A stretch of 64,000 bases of DNA from the NCBI GenBank assembly GCA_951812895.1, contig OX638333.1, positions 1,230,366-1,294,365 of the forward strand. Direction: 5' to 3'. Of this stretch, positions 35,160 through 43,358 are shown in pieces (position 1 is the first letter of the stretch; every line of letters begins with the position of its first letter). Made by a program: the position numbers and the translations under genes. The notes beneath the pieces are model-generated. The model was not told the DNA's origin, searched no databases, and worked only from the letters and a program-made list of their open reading frames with translations. This DNA comes from an uncultured Roseovarius sp. (GTDB taxonomy: Bacteria; Pseudomonadota; Alphaproteobacteria; Rhodobacterales; Rhodobacteraceae).

Positions 35160-36794
35160 TTACATATTGGGATAGTTTGGTCCGTCCCCGCCCTGCGGCG
35201 TGACCCAGGTGATGTTCTGGCTTGGGTCTTTGATGTCGCAGGTTTTACAGTGAACACAGTTCTGGAAGTTGATGACAAATTTATCATCCACCACCTCATA
35301 AACACCCGCAGGACAGTAGCGCTGAGCAGGTTCGGCGAATTTCGGCATGTTGACCGACATCGGCACACTGTCATCCGACAGCTGCAAGTGCGCCGGCTGG
35401 CTTTCCTCGTGGTTGGTCATCGAGAAGCTGACATTGGTAAGACGATCAAAGCTCAGCTTGCCGTCCGGTTTCGGATAATCAATTGGCTTGTGCTTCGATG
35501 CTTCCTCGGTTGCAGCCGCATCCGTCTTGCCATGCTTGACAGTCCCCAGCAAAGAAAAGCCCAAAGTGTTACACCACATATCAAAGCCACCAACCATCAG
35601 GCTGGCCAGCAGGCCATGCTTAGACCACAGCGGCTTCACGTTGCGTACTTTCTTGAGGTCTTTACCGATCGCACCGCTGCGCACTTCGGTTTCGTAATCG
35701 CTCAGTTCATCACTGGCACGTCCGCCCTCGATGGCGGCATGGGCCGCTTCGGCCGCCGCCTTACCAGACAGCATCGCATTGTGGTTGCCCTTGATCCGCG
35801 GCACGTTAACCATACCTACCGAACAGCCCAGCAGCGCCACACCCGGTGCCACCATTTTCGGCATCGACTGATACCCACCTTCGGTAATTGCCCGCGCGCC
35901 ATAGGCCACGCGCTTGCCGCTTTTCAGCAGGTCGGCGACCATCGGGTGATGCTTGAACCGCTGGAATTCCATGTAAGGGAACAGGTGCGGGTTGCGATAA
36001 TTCAGATGTACAACAAAGCCGACATAAACCTGATTGTTGTCCAGATGATAGATGAACGACCCACCACCAGCATTGCTGCCCAACGGCCAACCCATCGTAT
36101 GGGTCACGCTGCCTTCGCGGTGCTTCTCTGGGTCGATCTCCCAGATTTCTTTCATGCCAAGCCCGAATTTCTGCGGCTCTTTTCCGTCAGACAGGTTGTA
36201 TTTGGCGATCACTTCTTTCGATAGGCTACCGCGCACGCCTTCGGACAGGAAAACATATTTGCCATGCAGTTCCATACCTGGCTCATAAGACGGGCCGGGC
36301 GTGCCGTCAGCATTTTTGCCAAATTCACCGGCGACCACACCTTTAACGCTTCCATCCTCGGCAAACACCAGCTCGGAACACGCCATTCCGGGGAAGATTT
36401 CCACACCCAGCTCTTCCGCTTGTTCTGCCATCCAGCGACAGACATTCCCCATAGAGACAATGTAGTTGCCGTGATTGTTCATCAGCGGCGGCATGGGGAA
36501 GTTGGGAATACGGATTTGCCCGGCTTCGCCCAGCATATAGAAATTGTCATCCTTGACCGGGGTATTCAAAGGCGCGCCCTTTTCCTTCCAGTCCGGGATC
36601 AGGGCATCAAGCCCACAAGGGTCAAGCACTGCACCCGACAGGATATGAGCGCCGACTTCGCTGCCTTTCTCCAACACAACCACCTCTCTTGAAGGGTCGA
36701 GTTGTTTAAGCCGTATCGCGGCAGAAAGACCCGCAGGCCCTGCTCCGACAATCACAACATCATATTCCATTGCTTCACGTTCGACGTCAGACAT
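35160..36794 (-). CDS. Electron transfer flavoprotein-ubiquinone oxidoreductase
   Basis: Carries electrons from ETF to ubiquinone during fatty-acid and amino-acid oxidation; a peripheral membrane flavoprotein. It is 544 aa. The FAD motif VVIVGAGPAGLSAAIRLK is near residue 12. The C-terminal 4Fe-4S ferredoxin-like domain has CPAGVYE and NCVHCKTCDIKDP. GWPLGSNAGGGSFIYH is also family typical. The ATG at 36794 (MSDVERE) has AGGAAG 7 nt upstream. Confidence 0.95.
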   Translation of the reverse strand: MSDVEREAMEYDVVIVGAGPAGLSAAIRLKQLDPSREVVVLEKGSEVGAHILSGAVLDPCGLDALIPDWKEKGAPLNTPVKDDNFYMLGEAGQIRIPNFPMPPLMNNHGNYIVSMGNVCRWMAEQAEELGVEIFPGMACSELVFAEDGSVKGVVAGEFGKNADGTPGPSYEPGMELHGKYVFLSEGVRGSLSKEVIAKYNLSDGKEPQKFGLGMKEIWEIDPEKHREGSVTHTMGWPLGSNAGGGSFIYHLDNNQVYVGFVVHLNYRNPHLFPYMEFQRFKHHPMVADLLKSGKRVAYGARAITEGGYQSMPKMVAPGVALLGCSVGMVNVPRIKGNHNAMLSGKAAAEAAHAAIEGGRASDELSDYETEVRSGAIGKDLKKVRNVKPLWSKHGLLASLMVGGFDMWCNTLGFSLLGTVKHGKTDAAATEEASKHKPIDYPKPDGKLSFDRLTNVSFSMTNHEESQPAHLQLSDDSVPMSVNMPKFAEPAQRYCPAGVYEVVDDKFVINFQNCVHCKTCDIKDPSQNITWVTPQGGDGPNYPNM

Positions 36795-36873
36795 CAAAGT
36801 CTTCCTTTAGCTGTGCGGTACCACCCCGGGCGAGCCGACATTTAAATTTCGAACGTGATTAGCGTGCCGCTGC

Positions 36874-36911
36874 CTCTGGGGTCAATTGGAACCCGACGCG
36901 AAACCCCAGAG
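36874..36911. other. Hairpin in the ETF-QO / greA divergent region
   Basis: Perfect 9-bp inverted repeat CTCTGGGGT / ACCCCAGAG with a 20-base loop, with a further TGCC/GGCA pairing possible outside it. It lies in the 274-nt divergent gap, about 160 nt before greA. A structured leader or an operator is possible; no U tract is seen. Confidence 0.35.
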
Positions 36912-37068
36912 AAACGGCAAAATTGTGCGATAATTCCCTTGAATGCATTGTTACCGCGCATCACCTATTGCAATCCCAAGGTTGCTCGGGGCAATCTGTC
37001 TTGAAATCTGAACTGTCTTTGCCGGGGTCGCTTATCGCGGCCCCGCTATGATGAGGGGACAATTTGCA

Positions 37069-37539
37069 ATGGACAAAATCCCAATGACCCGCTCGGGTTA
37101 TGATGCACTTGAGGCTGAGCTCAAACAGCTAAAATCCGAAGAACGTCCCGCGATAATTCGCGCCATTGCCGAGGCCCGCGAACATGGGGATCTCTCTGAA
37201 AATGCCGAGTATCATTCGGCCAAAGAGAAACAGTCCTTTATCGAAGGGCGGATCAAAGAGCTGGAAGGCGCAATCAGTCTGGCAGAAGTGATTGATCCAA
37301 CCAAACTGTCAGGGGCGATCAAGTTCGGTGCGACCGTTACGCTTGTCGATGAAGACACGGACGAGGAAAAGACCTATCAGATCGTCGGCGAATACGAAGC
37401 GAGCATCGAAAAAGCGTTGCTAAACATCAAATCACCCATTGCCCGCGCTCTGATCGGCAAGGAAGAAGGCGACAGCGTTGAAGTGCGCACCCCCGGTGGC
37501 GAAAGATCTTATGAAGTGCTAAAAGTTGCCTATATTTAA
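37069..37539 (+). CDS. greA: Transcription elongation factor GreA
   Basis: Stimulates cleavage of backtracked RNA by RNA polymerase. It is 156 aa, the normal length. The N-terminal coiled coil (residues 1-75) contains [18 protein letters not shown] with the acidic tip residues, and the C-terminal FKBP-like domain ends [23 protein letters not shown]. The ATG at 37069 is preferred over one seven codons upstream because it gives the family N-terminus [14 protein letters not shown]. Confidence 0.96.
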   Translation: MDKIPMTRSGYDALEAELKQLKSEERPAIIRAIAEAREHGDLSENAEYHSAKEKQSFIEGRIKELEGAISLAEVIDPTKLSGAIKFGATVTLVDEDTDEEKTYQIVGEYEASIEKALLNIKSPIARALIGKEEGDSVEVRTPGGERSYEVLKVAYI

Positions 37540-37551
37540 TAGGCTTTGATC

Positions 37552-38571
37552 ATGTCTGACCGTCAGGAGACACATTCACCCGCTTTGGGGATATACGACA
37601 AGTCACGCAAAGAGCGGCTGACCGGAGTTGAGGTCATCGCGTTGCTGTTGTCTTTGCTGTGGCTGGTGCTTTCTGCGGTATTTTTCCTTGTTTTGGCTCC
37701 ACGCGGTGTCGTGCCCGGAAATGGCGGAGCGTTGCAATTTGTGTTGGTTGTTCTGTCGGTTTTCATGCCTGTTGCGATGATCTGGGTGGCTGCAACTGCG
37801 GCGCGGTCTGCACGTGTAATGCGGGAAGAAAGTCAAAGACTTCAAATTGCGATTGATGCGATCAGACACGCCTATGTCACCCAAAACAAACAGCAAAATC
37901 TTTCCAGCGAACCGACAGTTGCAAAAAAACTAGATGAAATAGCGGCAGCGCAGCGCAAGACTGAAAGCGCTCTGGCAACCTTTTCTTCATCCCGCCCGAT
38001 GATGCCTGACATCAAGCCCCCGGAACCTGCTGTTGTAGTTGATGAAAATACCGATCAGGTGGCGCTTCCTCTGGGAACACAAGCAGAAGATATTCAGCCA
38101 CCCTTGGCCCCAAGTGACTTTATCCGTGCTCTGAATTTCCCGGAGACTGCAGAAGACAGAGAAGGGTTTGCAGCCTTGCGCCGTGCGCTAAAAGACAGGC
38201 CAACGGCGCAGCTGATACAGGCGGCACAGGATGTTTTGACCTTGCTATCACAGGACGGGATTTACATGGATGATCTGCGCCCTGATATGGCGCGGCCTGA
38301 AATCTGGCGACGTTTTGCCGAAGGCGAACGCGGGCGGTCGATTGCAGCACTTGGGGGGATCAGAGACCGGTCTTCGCTGGCGCTGTCGGTGGCGCGGATG
38401 AAACGGGATACGATCTTTCGGGATGCGGCGCATCATTTTTTGCGGCTGTTTGACCGGATGATATCGCAGTTCGCAGAAACCGCGACGGATAGCGAAATTT
38501 CAGAAATTTCGGATACAAGAAGTGCGCGTGCTTTCATGCTTTTAGGGCGCGTGGCCGGGACATTCGACTGA
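37552..38571 (+). CDS. Membrane-anchored hypothetical protein
   Basis: A 339-aa protein with two transmembrane helices (about residues 24-50 and 58-82), then a charged coiled-coil-prone linker (RVMREESQRLQIAIDAIRHAY, KKLDEIAAAQRKTESALA), then a Pro-rich spacer, and a helical C-terminal domain (EDREGFAALRRALKDRPTAQLIQAAQDVLTLL and beyond). It starts 12 nt after greA and is probably cotranscribed. I do not recognise the family; it looks like the uncharacterised Rhodobacterales proteins that follow greA. Confidence 0.72.
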   Translation: MSDRQETHSPALGIYDKSRKERLTGVEVIALLLSLLWLVLSAVFFLVLAPRGVVPGNGGALQFVLVVLSVFMPVAMIWVAATAARSARVMREESQRLQIAIDAIRHAYVTQNKQQNLSSEPTVAKKLDEIAAAQRKTESALATFSSSRPMMPDIKPPEPAVVVDENTDQVALPLGTQAEDIQPPLAPSDFIRALNFPETAEDREGFAALRRALKDRPTAQLIQAAQDVLTLLSQDGIYMDDLRPDMARPEIWRRFAEGERGRSIAALGGIRDRSSLALSVARMKRDTIFRDAAHHFLRLFDRMISQFAETATDSEISEISDTRSARAFMLLGRVAGTFD

Positions 38572-38651
38572 GGGGGTCACACTCAAGTCATTCAAACTGT
38601 TGCCAAAATTGAAAACAGGCGACATCATACCAGGATAAGGAGGGGCAAAGG

Positions 38652-39107
38652 ATGCGCAAGTTTCTGGTGATTCTGGACGATAGCAAGGAATGTTTGAACG
38701 CGATGCGGTTCGCGGCGATGCGTGCGGCCCATACCGGCGGCGGGGTTGAGGTGCTGGCCATTATCCCGCCGGAAGAATTCAATCACTGGATCGGCGTGGG
38801 CGACATTATGCGCGAAGAAGCGCGCGAGCGAATTCAGGTCCATTTCGAGGTCTTTGCCAAGTGGATGCGGGACAAGCAAGGCGTTGATCCTGAATTAATA
38901 ATCCGTGAAGGCCCGCCCGTTTCCGAGATCATGTCACAAGTCCAGGATGACCCGGAAATCGGCGTTCTGATCTTAGGTGCAGGCACCGAGAAAAAGGGGC
39001 CAGGACCATTGGTAACACAGCTTTCGAAGAATTCCGGAAGCCTGCCAATCCCGATCACAATCGTGCCCGGGGATCTGAGCAAAGAGCGGCTGGAAGCCAT
39101 CACCTGA
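38652..39107 (+). CDS. Universal stress protein (UspA family)
   Basis: A 151-aa single Usp domain starting MRKFLVILDDSKECLNAMRFAAMRA. The second half, VLILGAGTEKKGPGPLVTQLSKNSGSLPIPITIVPG, resembles the nucleotide-binding G-x2-G-x9-G(S/T) loop, though with extra glycines. It is cytoplasmic, often induced under starvation. Just downstream is the TGTACA palindrome array. Confidence 0.88.
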   Translation: MRKFLVILDDSKECLNAMRFAAMRAAHTGGGVEVLAIIPPEEFNHWIGVGDIMREEARERIQVHFEVFAKWMRDKQGVDPELIIREGPPVSEIMSQVQDDPEIGVLILGAGTEKKGPGPLVTQLSKNSGSLPIPITIVPGDLSKERLEAIT

Positions 39108-39120
39108 CCCGACCAGATTT

Positions 39121-39159
39121 TGTACAAATTATACAATTTGTACATGCGTTTTGTACAAA
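39121..39159. promoter_or_regulatory. TGTACA palindrome array, candidate operator
   Basis: Two perfect palindromic elements in 39 bases: TGTACAAATT-ATAC-AATTTGTACA (39121-39144) and TTTGTACAAA (39150-39159). Three copies of TTGTACA result. The design is that of a dimeric repressor operator. It sits 3' of the stress protein and 3' of the leftward cupredoxin gene, with no annotated start close by, so the controlled gene is unclear. Confidence 0.45.
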
Positions 39160-39515
39160 GATCGGACCCTTTTCAGAGATCTATCTACATGATGCACACA
39201 ATTCCGGATATTGGGGGAATAGCCGTGTGTATTGAATTGCTCGGATGGAAACCAAGCTTTTGACGCATACCCGAACTGGACGAGTCAGAGCCACGGAAAC
39301 TGATGTTCAAACGATATGATAATTTCTTTTTTCTGCACTGCAGCGAGTCAGCTATGATGAAGATTTTCCAACGCGGGCCATAGTCACACCAAGACCAGAA
39401 TTTGCGCACTGGCACGCATCAGAAAATCTTCATCCTGCAGGCATACTCGACAGTGTGCGAGGAACGGCTGCTGTGCAAGTTTCGAGCAACGAGGTGGGAC
39501 GCACAACCTATTCAC
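39160..39515. other. Non-coding stretch of about 350 bases
   Basis: Between the TGTACA array and the stop of the cupredoxin gene. A 76-codon leftward frame (39185-39415) exists but has no ribosome-binding site or recognisable domain. A 12-bp inverted repeat GATGAAGATTTT / AAAATCTTCATC is at 39356-39367 and 39423-39434, 55 bases apart. It may be a small RNA or the remains of a gene; nothing more can be supported. Confidence 0.35.
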
Positions 39516-39857
39516 CTAGCTGACGCCAAACGTCCCTTTCATATGCGGATGGAATGCGCAGAAATAGCTGGTTTCCATTCCTTCCGTGACTGTGATTTCA
39601 CCACTTTCGTTTTTTGCCAGTTCATTAGTGTCCCACCCGAATTCCTCGGCAGTCGCGCTATGGGGGGCGAGATCGTGGTTGGTCCATCTGATTGTATCGC
39701 CAATCCGAACCTTCAGGTGAACAGGTTCAAAATTGAACGCCTTGATTGTTACGTTGTGAATTGTTCCTGTCCCGGTCGCTTTTGCGGCAGATGTAAGAAC
39801 GGCTGCCGATGCAGCCGCCCCTACGATCAGGTTTCGACGTGAAAATTTCTGGCCCAT
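39516..39857 (-). CDS. Cupredoxin (plastocyanin/azurin-like), TAT-exported
   Basis: A 113-aa type I copper protein. The N-terminus KFSRRNLIVGAAASAAVLTSA is a twin-arginine signal. The copper ligands appear to be His of WTNHDLAPHSA, then Cys, His and Met of YFCAFHPHMKG, the amicyanin/pseudoazurin arrangement. A periplasmic electron carrier is likely. Its start overlaps the DUF4142 stop by one base (TAATG), so the pair is translationally coupled. Confidence 0.88.
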   Translation of the reverse strand: MGQKFSRRNLIVGAAASAAVLTSAAKATGTGTIHNVTIKAFNFEPVHLKVRIGDTIRWTNHDLAPHSATAEEFGWDTNELAKNESGEITVTEGMETSYFCAFHPHMKGTFGVS

Positions 39858-40381
39858 TACTGCAGCGCCTTAACGACCATTTCGGCGTGCTCTTCATGCA
39901 CCTTGAAAATCTCAAGGCCTTGCTTGAACAATGCGCGGACCTCTTCATTGTCGATGTTGGGGATCATTGTATTTTCGACCAGATCATTTACCGCCTGGTG
40001 GTAGGCAAGCTCGTTCGCAGCATAGGCTGCGTCAAATTCTGCGCCGCGGAGCTTTGACAAGTCGTCGATGATACCTTCAGCGTTTTCGTTCAGGGTCTGG
40101 CTAAAGGCATTATCCTGAGCCGATGCGCCAAGTTGGGCCAGCAAACCCAAGGCGGCCTCGTTTACCGCAGTGTGGTCGCGGATCATCGTGTTGGCAAACT
40201 TGTGTATCTCTGGATTGCTCGACAATGCCAACGCGAGATGGGCGTAGCGAATGTCAATGTTGTCGGCTGTATAGGCGATATGCGCATATTCCAGGTCGTT
40301 CATGTCGGCGACATCCTTGGCTGATGCGGATGTGGCAGCCATTGAGGCTAAAACGGCGATTGCAGAAATCAGGTTTTTCAT
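39857..40381 (-). CDS. DUF4142 family periplasmic protein
   Basis: A 174-aa protein with a signal peptide (MKNLISAIAVLASMAATSASA). The mature part is helical with the DUF4142 pattern: AHLALALSSNPEIHKFANTMIRDHTAVNEA, AFSQTLNENAEGIIDDLSKL, AYHQAVNDLVENTMIP, VHEEHAEMVVKAL. DUF4142 has a ferritin-like four-helix form and is often found near stress or metal genes. It is coupled to the cupredoxin gene and divergent from an AraC regulator. Confidence 0.86.
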   Translation of the reverse strand: MKNLISAIAVLASMAATSASAKDVADMNDLEYAHIAYTADNIDIRYAHLALALSSNPEIHKFANTMIRDHTAVNEAALGLLAQLGASAQDNAFSQTLNENAEGIIDDLSKLRGAEFDAAYAANELAYHQAVNDLVENTMIPNIDNEEVRALFKQGLEIFKVHEEHAEMVVKALQ

Positions 40382-40518
40382 TTTTTATCTCCACTGAGGA
40401 ATTTCATGTAACTCCAATGTCTTCATTTTGAGACGCAGATGAATGCGCAGGAGTTCGTAGTTTTGTGCAGATCGTTCAAGACCCTGTACAGATACATAAA
40501 TTTTGGTATCAATGGAGT

Positions 40519-41454
40519 ATGCTTGACCTTCTCAGCGATATCCTGACCAACTTATCTATGCGCGGAACGCTCTATTTCCGGACGTCTTTGACCTCTCCTT
40601 GGGGAATTGAGGTGCCAAGCTTTGAGAATGTTGCGCGTTTTCACTATGCGCATCGCGGCAATTGTCTGATCGAGGTTATGGGCGTCGAAAAGCCCGTTGC
40701 CTTGCAGCAGGGTGACCTGTTGATTATTCCGCATGGCGCATCGCACAGGCTTTATTGTGCCCCGGAAACCCGGCATGCTGTTTTGCCACTGGATACCGTT
40801 CTTGAGCGATCCGGGTTCACCGGTACGGGTGTGCTGGTCTACGGCGGCAACGATGATGATCGGGATACGCAGTTAATCTGTGGCCACTTTTCTTTTGAGC
40901 CTCATGCGAAGCATATCCTGATGGAGCGATTGCCCCCCTTTATCCATCTCGAAAACTATGGCGAGCACTCGGGTAAATGGATGGAAGCGACATTGCGCGC
41001 GATCGGCCATGAAACAGGTGGTCAGAGAATGGGTGGCGATTTGATTGCCCTGAAAATGTCAGAGGCCATTCTTGCCCAGGCTATCCGAAGTTTCATCGAA
41101 AGCGATGAGGCCCTTGAATGGGGATTGGGCGGGTTTTCAGATCCGAACCTGCGGCGGGCATTGGATGCGTTTCACAAAGCGGTTGATCAAAACTGGTCTG
41201 TGGAAACGCTGGCAAATGCAGCCGGGATGTCGCGCACGAGTTTCGCCGTTTTGTTTCAAAAGAAAATGGCGATGACACCGATGGAGTATGTGACGCGTTG
41301 GCGTATTGAAATTGCCAAGAAACTACTGACCCAGCCAAAGAGTACGCTGACCGATGCCGCGGAAGGGGTCGGGTATGCGTCAGATTCAGCCTTTGCGCGG
41401 GTTTTCAAGAAAGAGACCGGCATGACACCTGCTGGCTTCAAGAGAGCAGTATAG
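40519..41454 (+). CDS. AraC-family transcriptional regulator (cupin_6 type)
   Basis: A 311-aa regulator. The N-terminal cupin_6 domain (GTLYFRTSLTSPWGIEVPS, GDLLIIPHGASHRLY) occupies about residues 1-190. The C-terminal AraC DNA-binding pair follows (VETLANAAGMSRTSFAVLFQKKMAMTPMEYVTRWRI and LTDAAEGVGYASDSAFARVFKKETGMTP). The family usually begins LLSDIL, which favours the ATG at 40519, although a GTG at 40465 with AGGAG farther upstream cannot be excluded. It is divergent from the DUF4142/cupredoxin pair and is its likely regulator. Confidence 0.88.
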   Translation: MLDLLSDILTNLSMRGTLYFRTSLTSPWGIEVPSFENVARFHYAHRGNCLIEVMGVEKPVALQQGDLLIIPHGASHRLYCAPETRHAVLPLDTVLERSGFTGTGVLVYGGNDDDRDTQLICGHFSFEPHAKHILMERLPPFIHLENYGEHSGKWMEATLRAIGHETGGQRMGGDLIALKMSEAILAQAIRSFIESDEALEWGLGGFSDPNLRRALDAFHKAVDQNWSVETLANAAGMSRTSFAVLFQKKMAMTPMEYVTRWRIEIAKKLLTQPKSTLTDAAEGVGYASDSAFARVFKKETGMTPAGFKRAV

Positions 41455-41586
41455 TCAAATCAAACTATTTTTCGAACGATCTGCACTAATTTAGGGGCGT
41501 TTGAGCATAAAAACGTCACAAACCCAAAACTATCTCTAACCCATCGATGCTGCTTCAGCACATCACACATTGGGAGAGAGAAAACC

Positions 41587-41955
41587 ATGTTTCCACGTTT
41601 CATCACAAAAACAATCCACGCCTATCTCGACTATCCGGTCGCACTCGGCCTTGTCGCCATTCCGTTCCTGTTTGGGCTGGGCGCGGCTAATGTATTTGCC
41701 TTTTGGCTTTCAGTCGGCACCGGTATCGCTGCGCTCTTTCTAACAGTTTTGACCGATCATCATTTGGGTTTGATCCGGATCTTGCCATATAGTTATCATT
41801 TGGCCGTTGACGGATTGGTCGGTGTTGCGTTTGTCATTGCTCCAATTGCGCTCGGATTTTCGGGCATCGATTTTGCATATTACATGGTGCTCGGCCTGAC
41901 GGTCTTGGCGGTGGTCGGACTTCATCAACCGGACGAAAAAGCCAAAATCGCTTGA
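41587..41955 (+). CDS. Small four-helix membrane protein, SPW-repeat-like
   Basis: A 122-aa protein with four hydrophobic segments (about residues 14-34, 36-56, 69-90, 95-114) separated by short loops. HAYLDYPVALGLVAIPFLFGL and HLAVDGLVGVAFVIAPIALGFSG are internally similar, suggesting a two-fold repeat as in SPW-type membrane proteins. The function is unknown. GGGAGAG lies about 7 nt upstream of the ATG. It follows the AraC gene by 130 nt and is followed by a hairpin. Confidence 0.72.
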   Translation: MFPRFITKTIHAYLDYPVALGLVAIPFLFGLGAANVFAFWLSVGTGIAALFLTVLTDHHLGLIRILPYSYHLAVDGLVGVAFVIAPIALGFSGIDFAYYMVLGLTVLAVVGLHQPDEKAKIA

Positions 41956-41972
41956 ATTGTTTTCACCTGATC

Positions 41973-41997
41973 TGAGCCACAAAGTAAATGTGGCTCA
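41973..41997 (+). terminator. Hairpin after the four-helix membrane protein
   Basis: Perfect 9-bp inverted repeat TGAGCCACA / TGTGGCTCA with a 7-base loop, 17 nt after the stop at 41955 and 41 nt from the convergent gene end at 42039. It may serve both directions; no long U run. Confidence 0.55.
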
Positions 41998-42038
41998 GCG
42001 CTGCTATGGCTGAACAAACCCTTCGATACATTACAGCC

Positions 42039-42641
42039 CTATTTTTTGTTCCCTCCTGCGGAGTCTTTTTTCGGGGGGGAATTGCCGCCTTTTGACGCCG
42101 GTGCGGCGGGCGGTTTCGGCTTTTTGGGCGCTTTGGGTGGCGATGGCGGCGCAGGCGCTTTCGGCGGTGGAGGTGGAGCATGTGGCTCTACTACCGAGGT
42201 CTCATCACGCCGGCGCGTGGTCTGGTAGGTCTTGGTGTTGGTGTCCCCGCATTTCGCGCAGGCATAGGTGTCGACCACATCATAGGTTTCTTCGGTCCAT
42301 GTGGTCACTTTTGTCGATTTATCCGGCTGTTCTTCGCGTTCTTCTTTCTCTTCGCTTGATGCCAAAGTTTCATCACGGTCGCTGCGGGACCGGCTGAATG
42401 CTGCGCCACAGTTTTCGCACAGGGCCGATTTAGCCCCGGATTTGAAACTGGCGCGGAACACAAGATAACCGACGGCCAGCGCAATGACGATGGCGCCTCC
42501 GAACCTTATGGCACCACCCTGTCCATTCAATATCCACAGTGCCAGCAATCCGGCAATGACGCCGACGATGCCGCCCCAGATTGTTGCGCTTTTCTGAATT
42601 GCGGCGCGTTTTTCCACCTGATCTTGCGATAAATTTGACAT
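42039..42641 (-). CDS. Membrane protein with zinc-ribbon Cys pairs and Pro-rich tail
   Basis: A 200-aa protein with two transmembrane helices (about residues 20-38 and 45-65), then CENCG near residue 77 and CAKCG near residue 130, making a probable split zinc ribbon, and finally a Pro/Lys/Ala-rich low-complexity tail (PPPPPKAPAPPSPPKAPKKP). The start at 42639-42641 (MSNLSQDQ) has GGGGG 5 nt upstream. I do not recognise a named family. It probably sits in the inner membrane with the ribbon in the cytoplasm. Confidence 0.7.
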   Translation of the reverse strand: MSNLSQDQVEKRAAIQKSATIWGGIVGVIAGLLALWILNGQGGAIRFGGAIVIALAVGYLVFRASFKSGAKSALCENCGAAFSRSRSDRDETLASSEEKEEREEQPDKSTKVTTWTEETYDVVDTYACAKCGDTNTKTYQTTRRRDETSVVEPHAPPPPPKAPAPPSPPKAPKKPKPPAAPASKGGNSPPKKDSAGGNKK

Positions 42642-42791
42642 GCTGTCCCCCTTGGTTGACGTAAAGTCTAGGCGGCTTACGGGCATCTGGTCAAATGAAG
42701 CCTCTTTGGAACCACCTTAGAATCATTCCAATCCTTGACTCTGAGGCCCCCGAAGCGCATATCCATTGGACCCACCGAAAAGGCTCGCGAT

Positions 42792-43355
42792 ATGTTTATT
42801 CAGACCGAATCCACCCCCAATCCTGCCACGCTCAAATTCCTGCCCGGACAAACCGTTCTGGACACCGGAACGGCGGATTTCCCGAGTGCTGAGGGAGCCG
42901 AGGTGTCGCCTCTGGCTGAGCGGATTTTCAAGGTACAGGGAGTGACCGGAGTCTTCTTTGGCAATGATTTTGTCACCGTGACCAAAGCGGAAGGATCGGA
43001 ATGGGATCATATGAAGCCCGCCATACTGGGCGCGATTATGGAGCATTTCCAGTCGGGCCGCCCGGTGATGAAGGGCGGCGCTGTGCATGTTTCAGGGCAT
43101 GCAGAACATGATGGCGAGAATTCCGAAGTGGTGGTTCAGATCAAAGAACTTCTGGATACCCGTGTCCGCCCTGCGGTGGCGCAGGATGGTGGCGATATCA
43201 CTTTCCACGGGTTTGACCGCGGCGTGGTCTATCTGCATATGCAGGGGGCCTGTGCTGGCTGTCCGTCTTCAACGATCACCCTGAAAATGGGGATCGAGAA
43301 CCTGTTGCGGCATTACATTCCCGAAGTGACCGAAGTGCGCCCTGTCGGCATCTGA
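42792..43355 (+). CDS. NifU C-terminal domain (NfuA-like) iron-sulfur carrier
   Basis: A 187-aa protein. Residues 1-90 are the Nfu N-terminal domain (MFIQTESTPNPATLKFLPGQ, FFGNDFVTVTK). Residues 110-187 are the NifU-like domain with Cys-Ala-Gly-Cys in GACAGCPSSTITLKMGIENLL, the cluster-binding pair. It delivers 4Fe-4S clusters to target enzymes such as rlmN or ispH type proteins. The start at 42792 is chosen by family N-terminus with AAGG 8 nt upstream. It is 3 nt ahead of tsaB. Confidence 0.93.
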   Translation: MFIQTESTPNPATLKFLPGQTVLDTGTADFPSAEGAEVSPLAERIFKVQGVTGVFFGNDFVTVTKAEGSEWDHMKPAILGAIMEHFQSGRPVMKGGAVHVSGHAEHDGENSEVVVQIKELLDTRVRPAVAQDGGDITFHGFDRGVVYLHMQGACAGCPSSTITLKMGIENLLRHYIPEVTEVRPVGI

Positions 43356-43358
43356 GCC

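Noticed and set aside
39185-39415. 76-codon leftward frame in the non-coding stretch
   Set aside because: No recognisable motif or ribosome-binding site, and composition unlike neighbouring genes.
39356-39434. 12-bp inverted repeat GATGAAGATTTT / AAAATCTTCATC as a terminator or IS end
   Set aside because: The arms are 55 bases apart with no T run or transposase; kept only as a remark on the gap.
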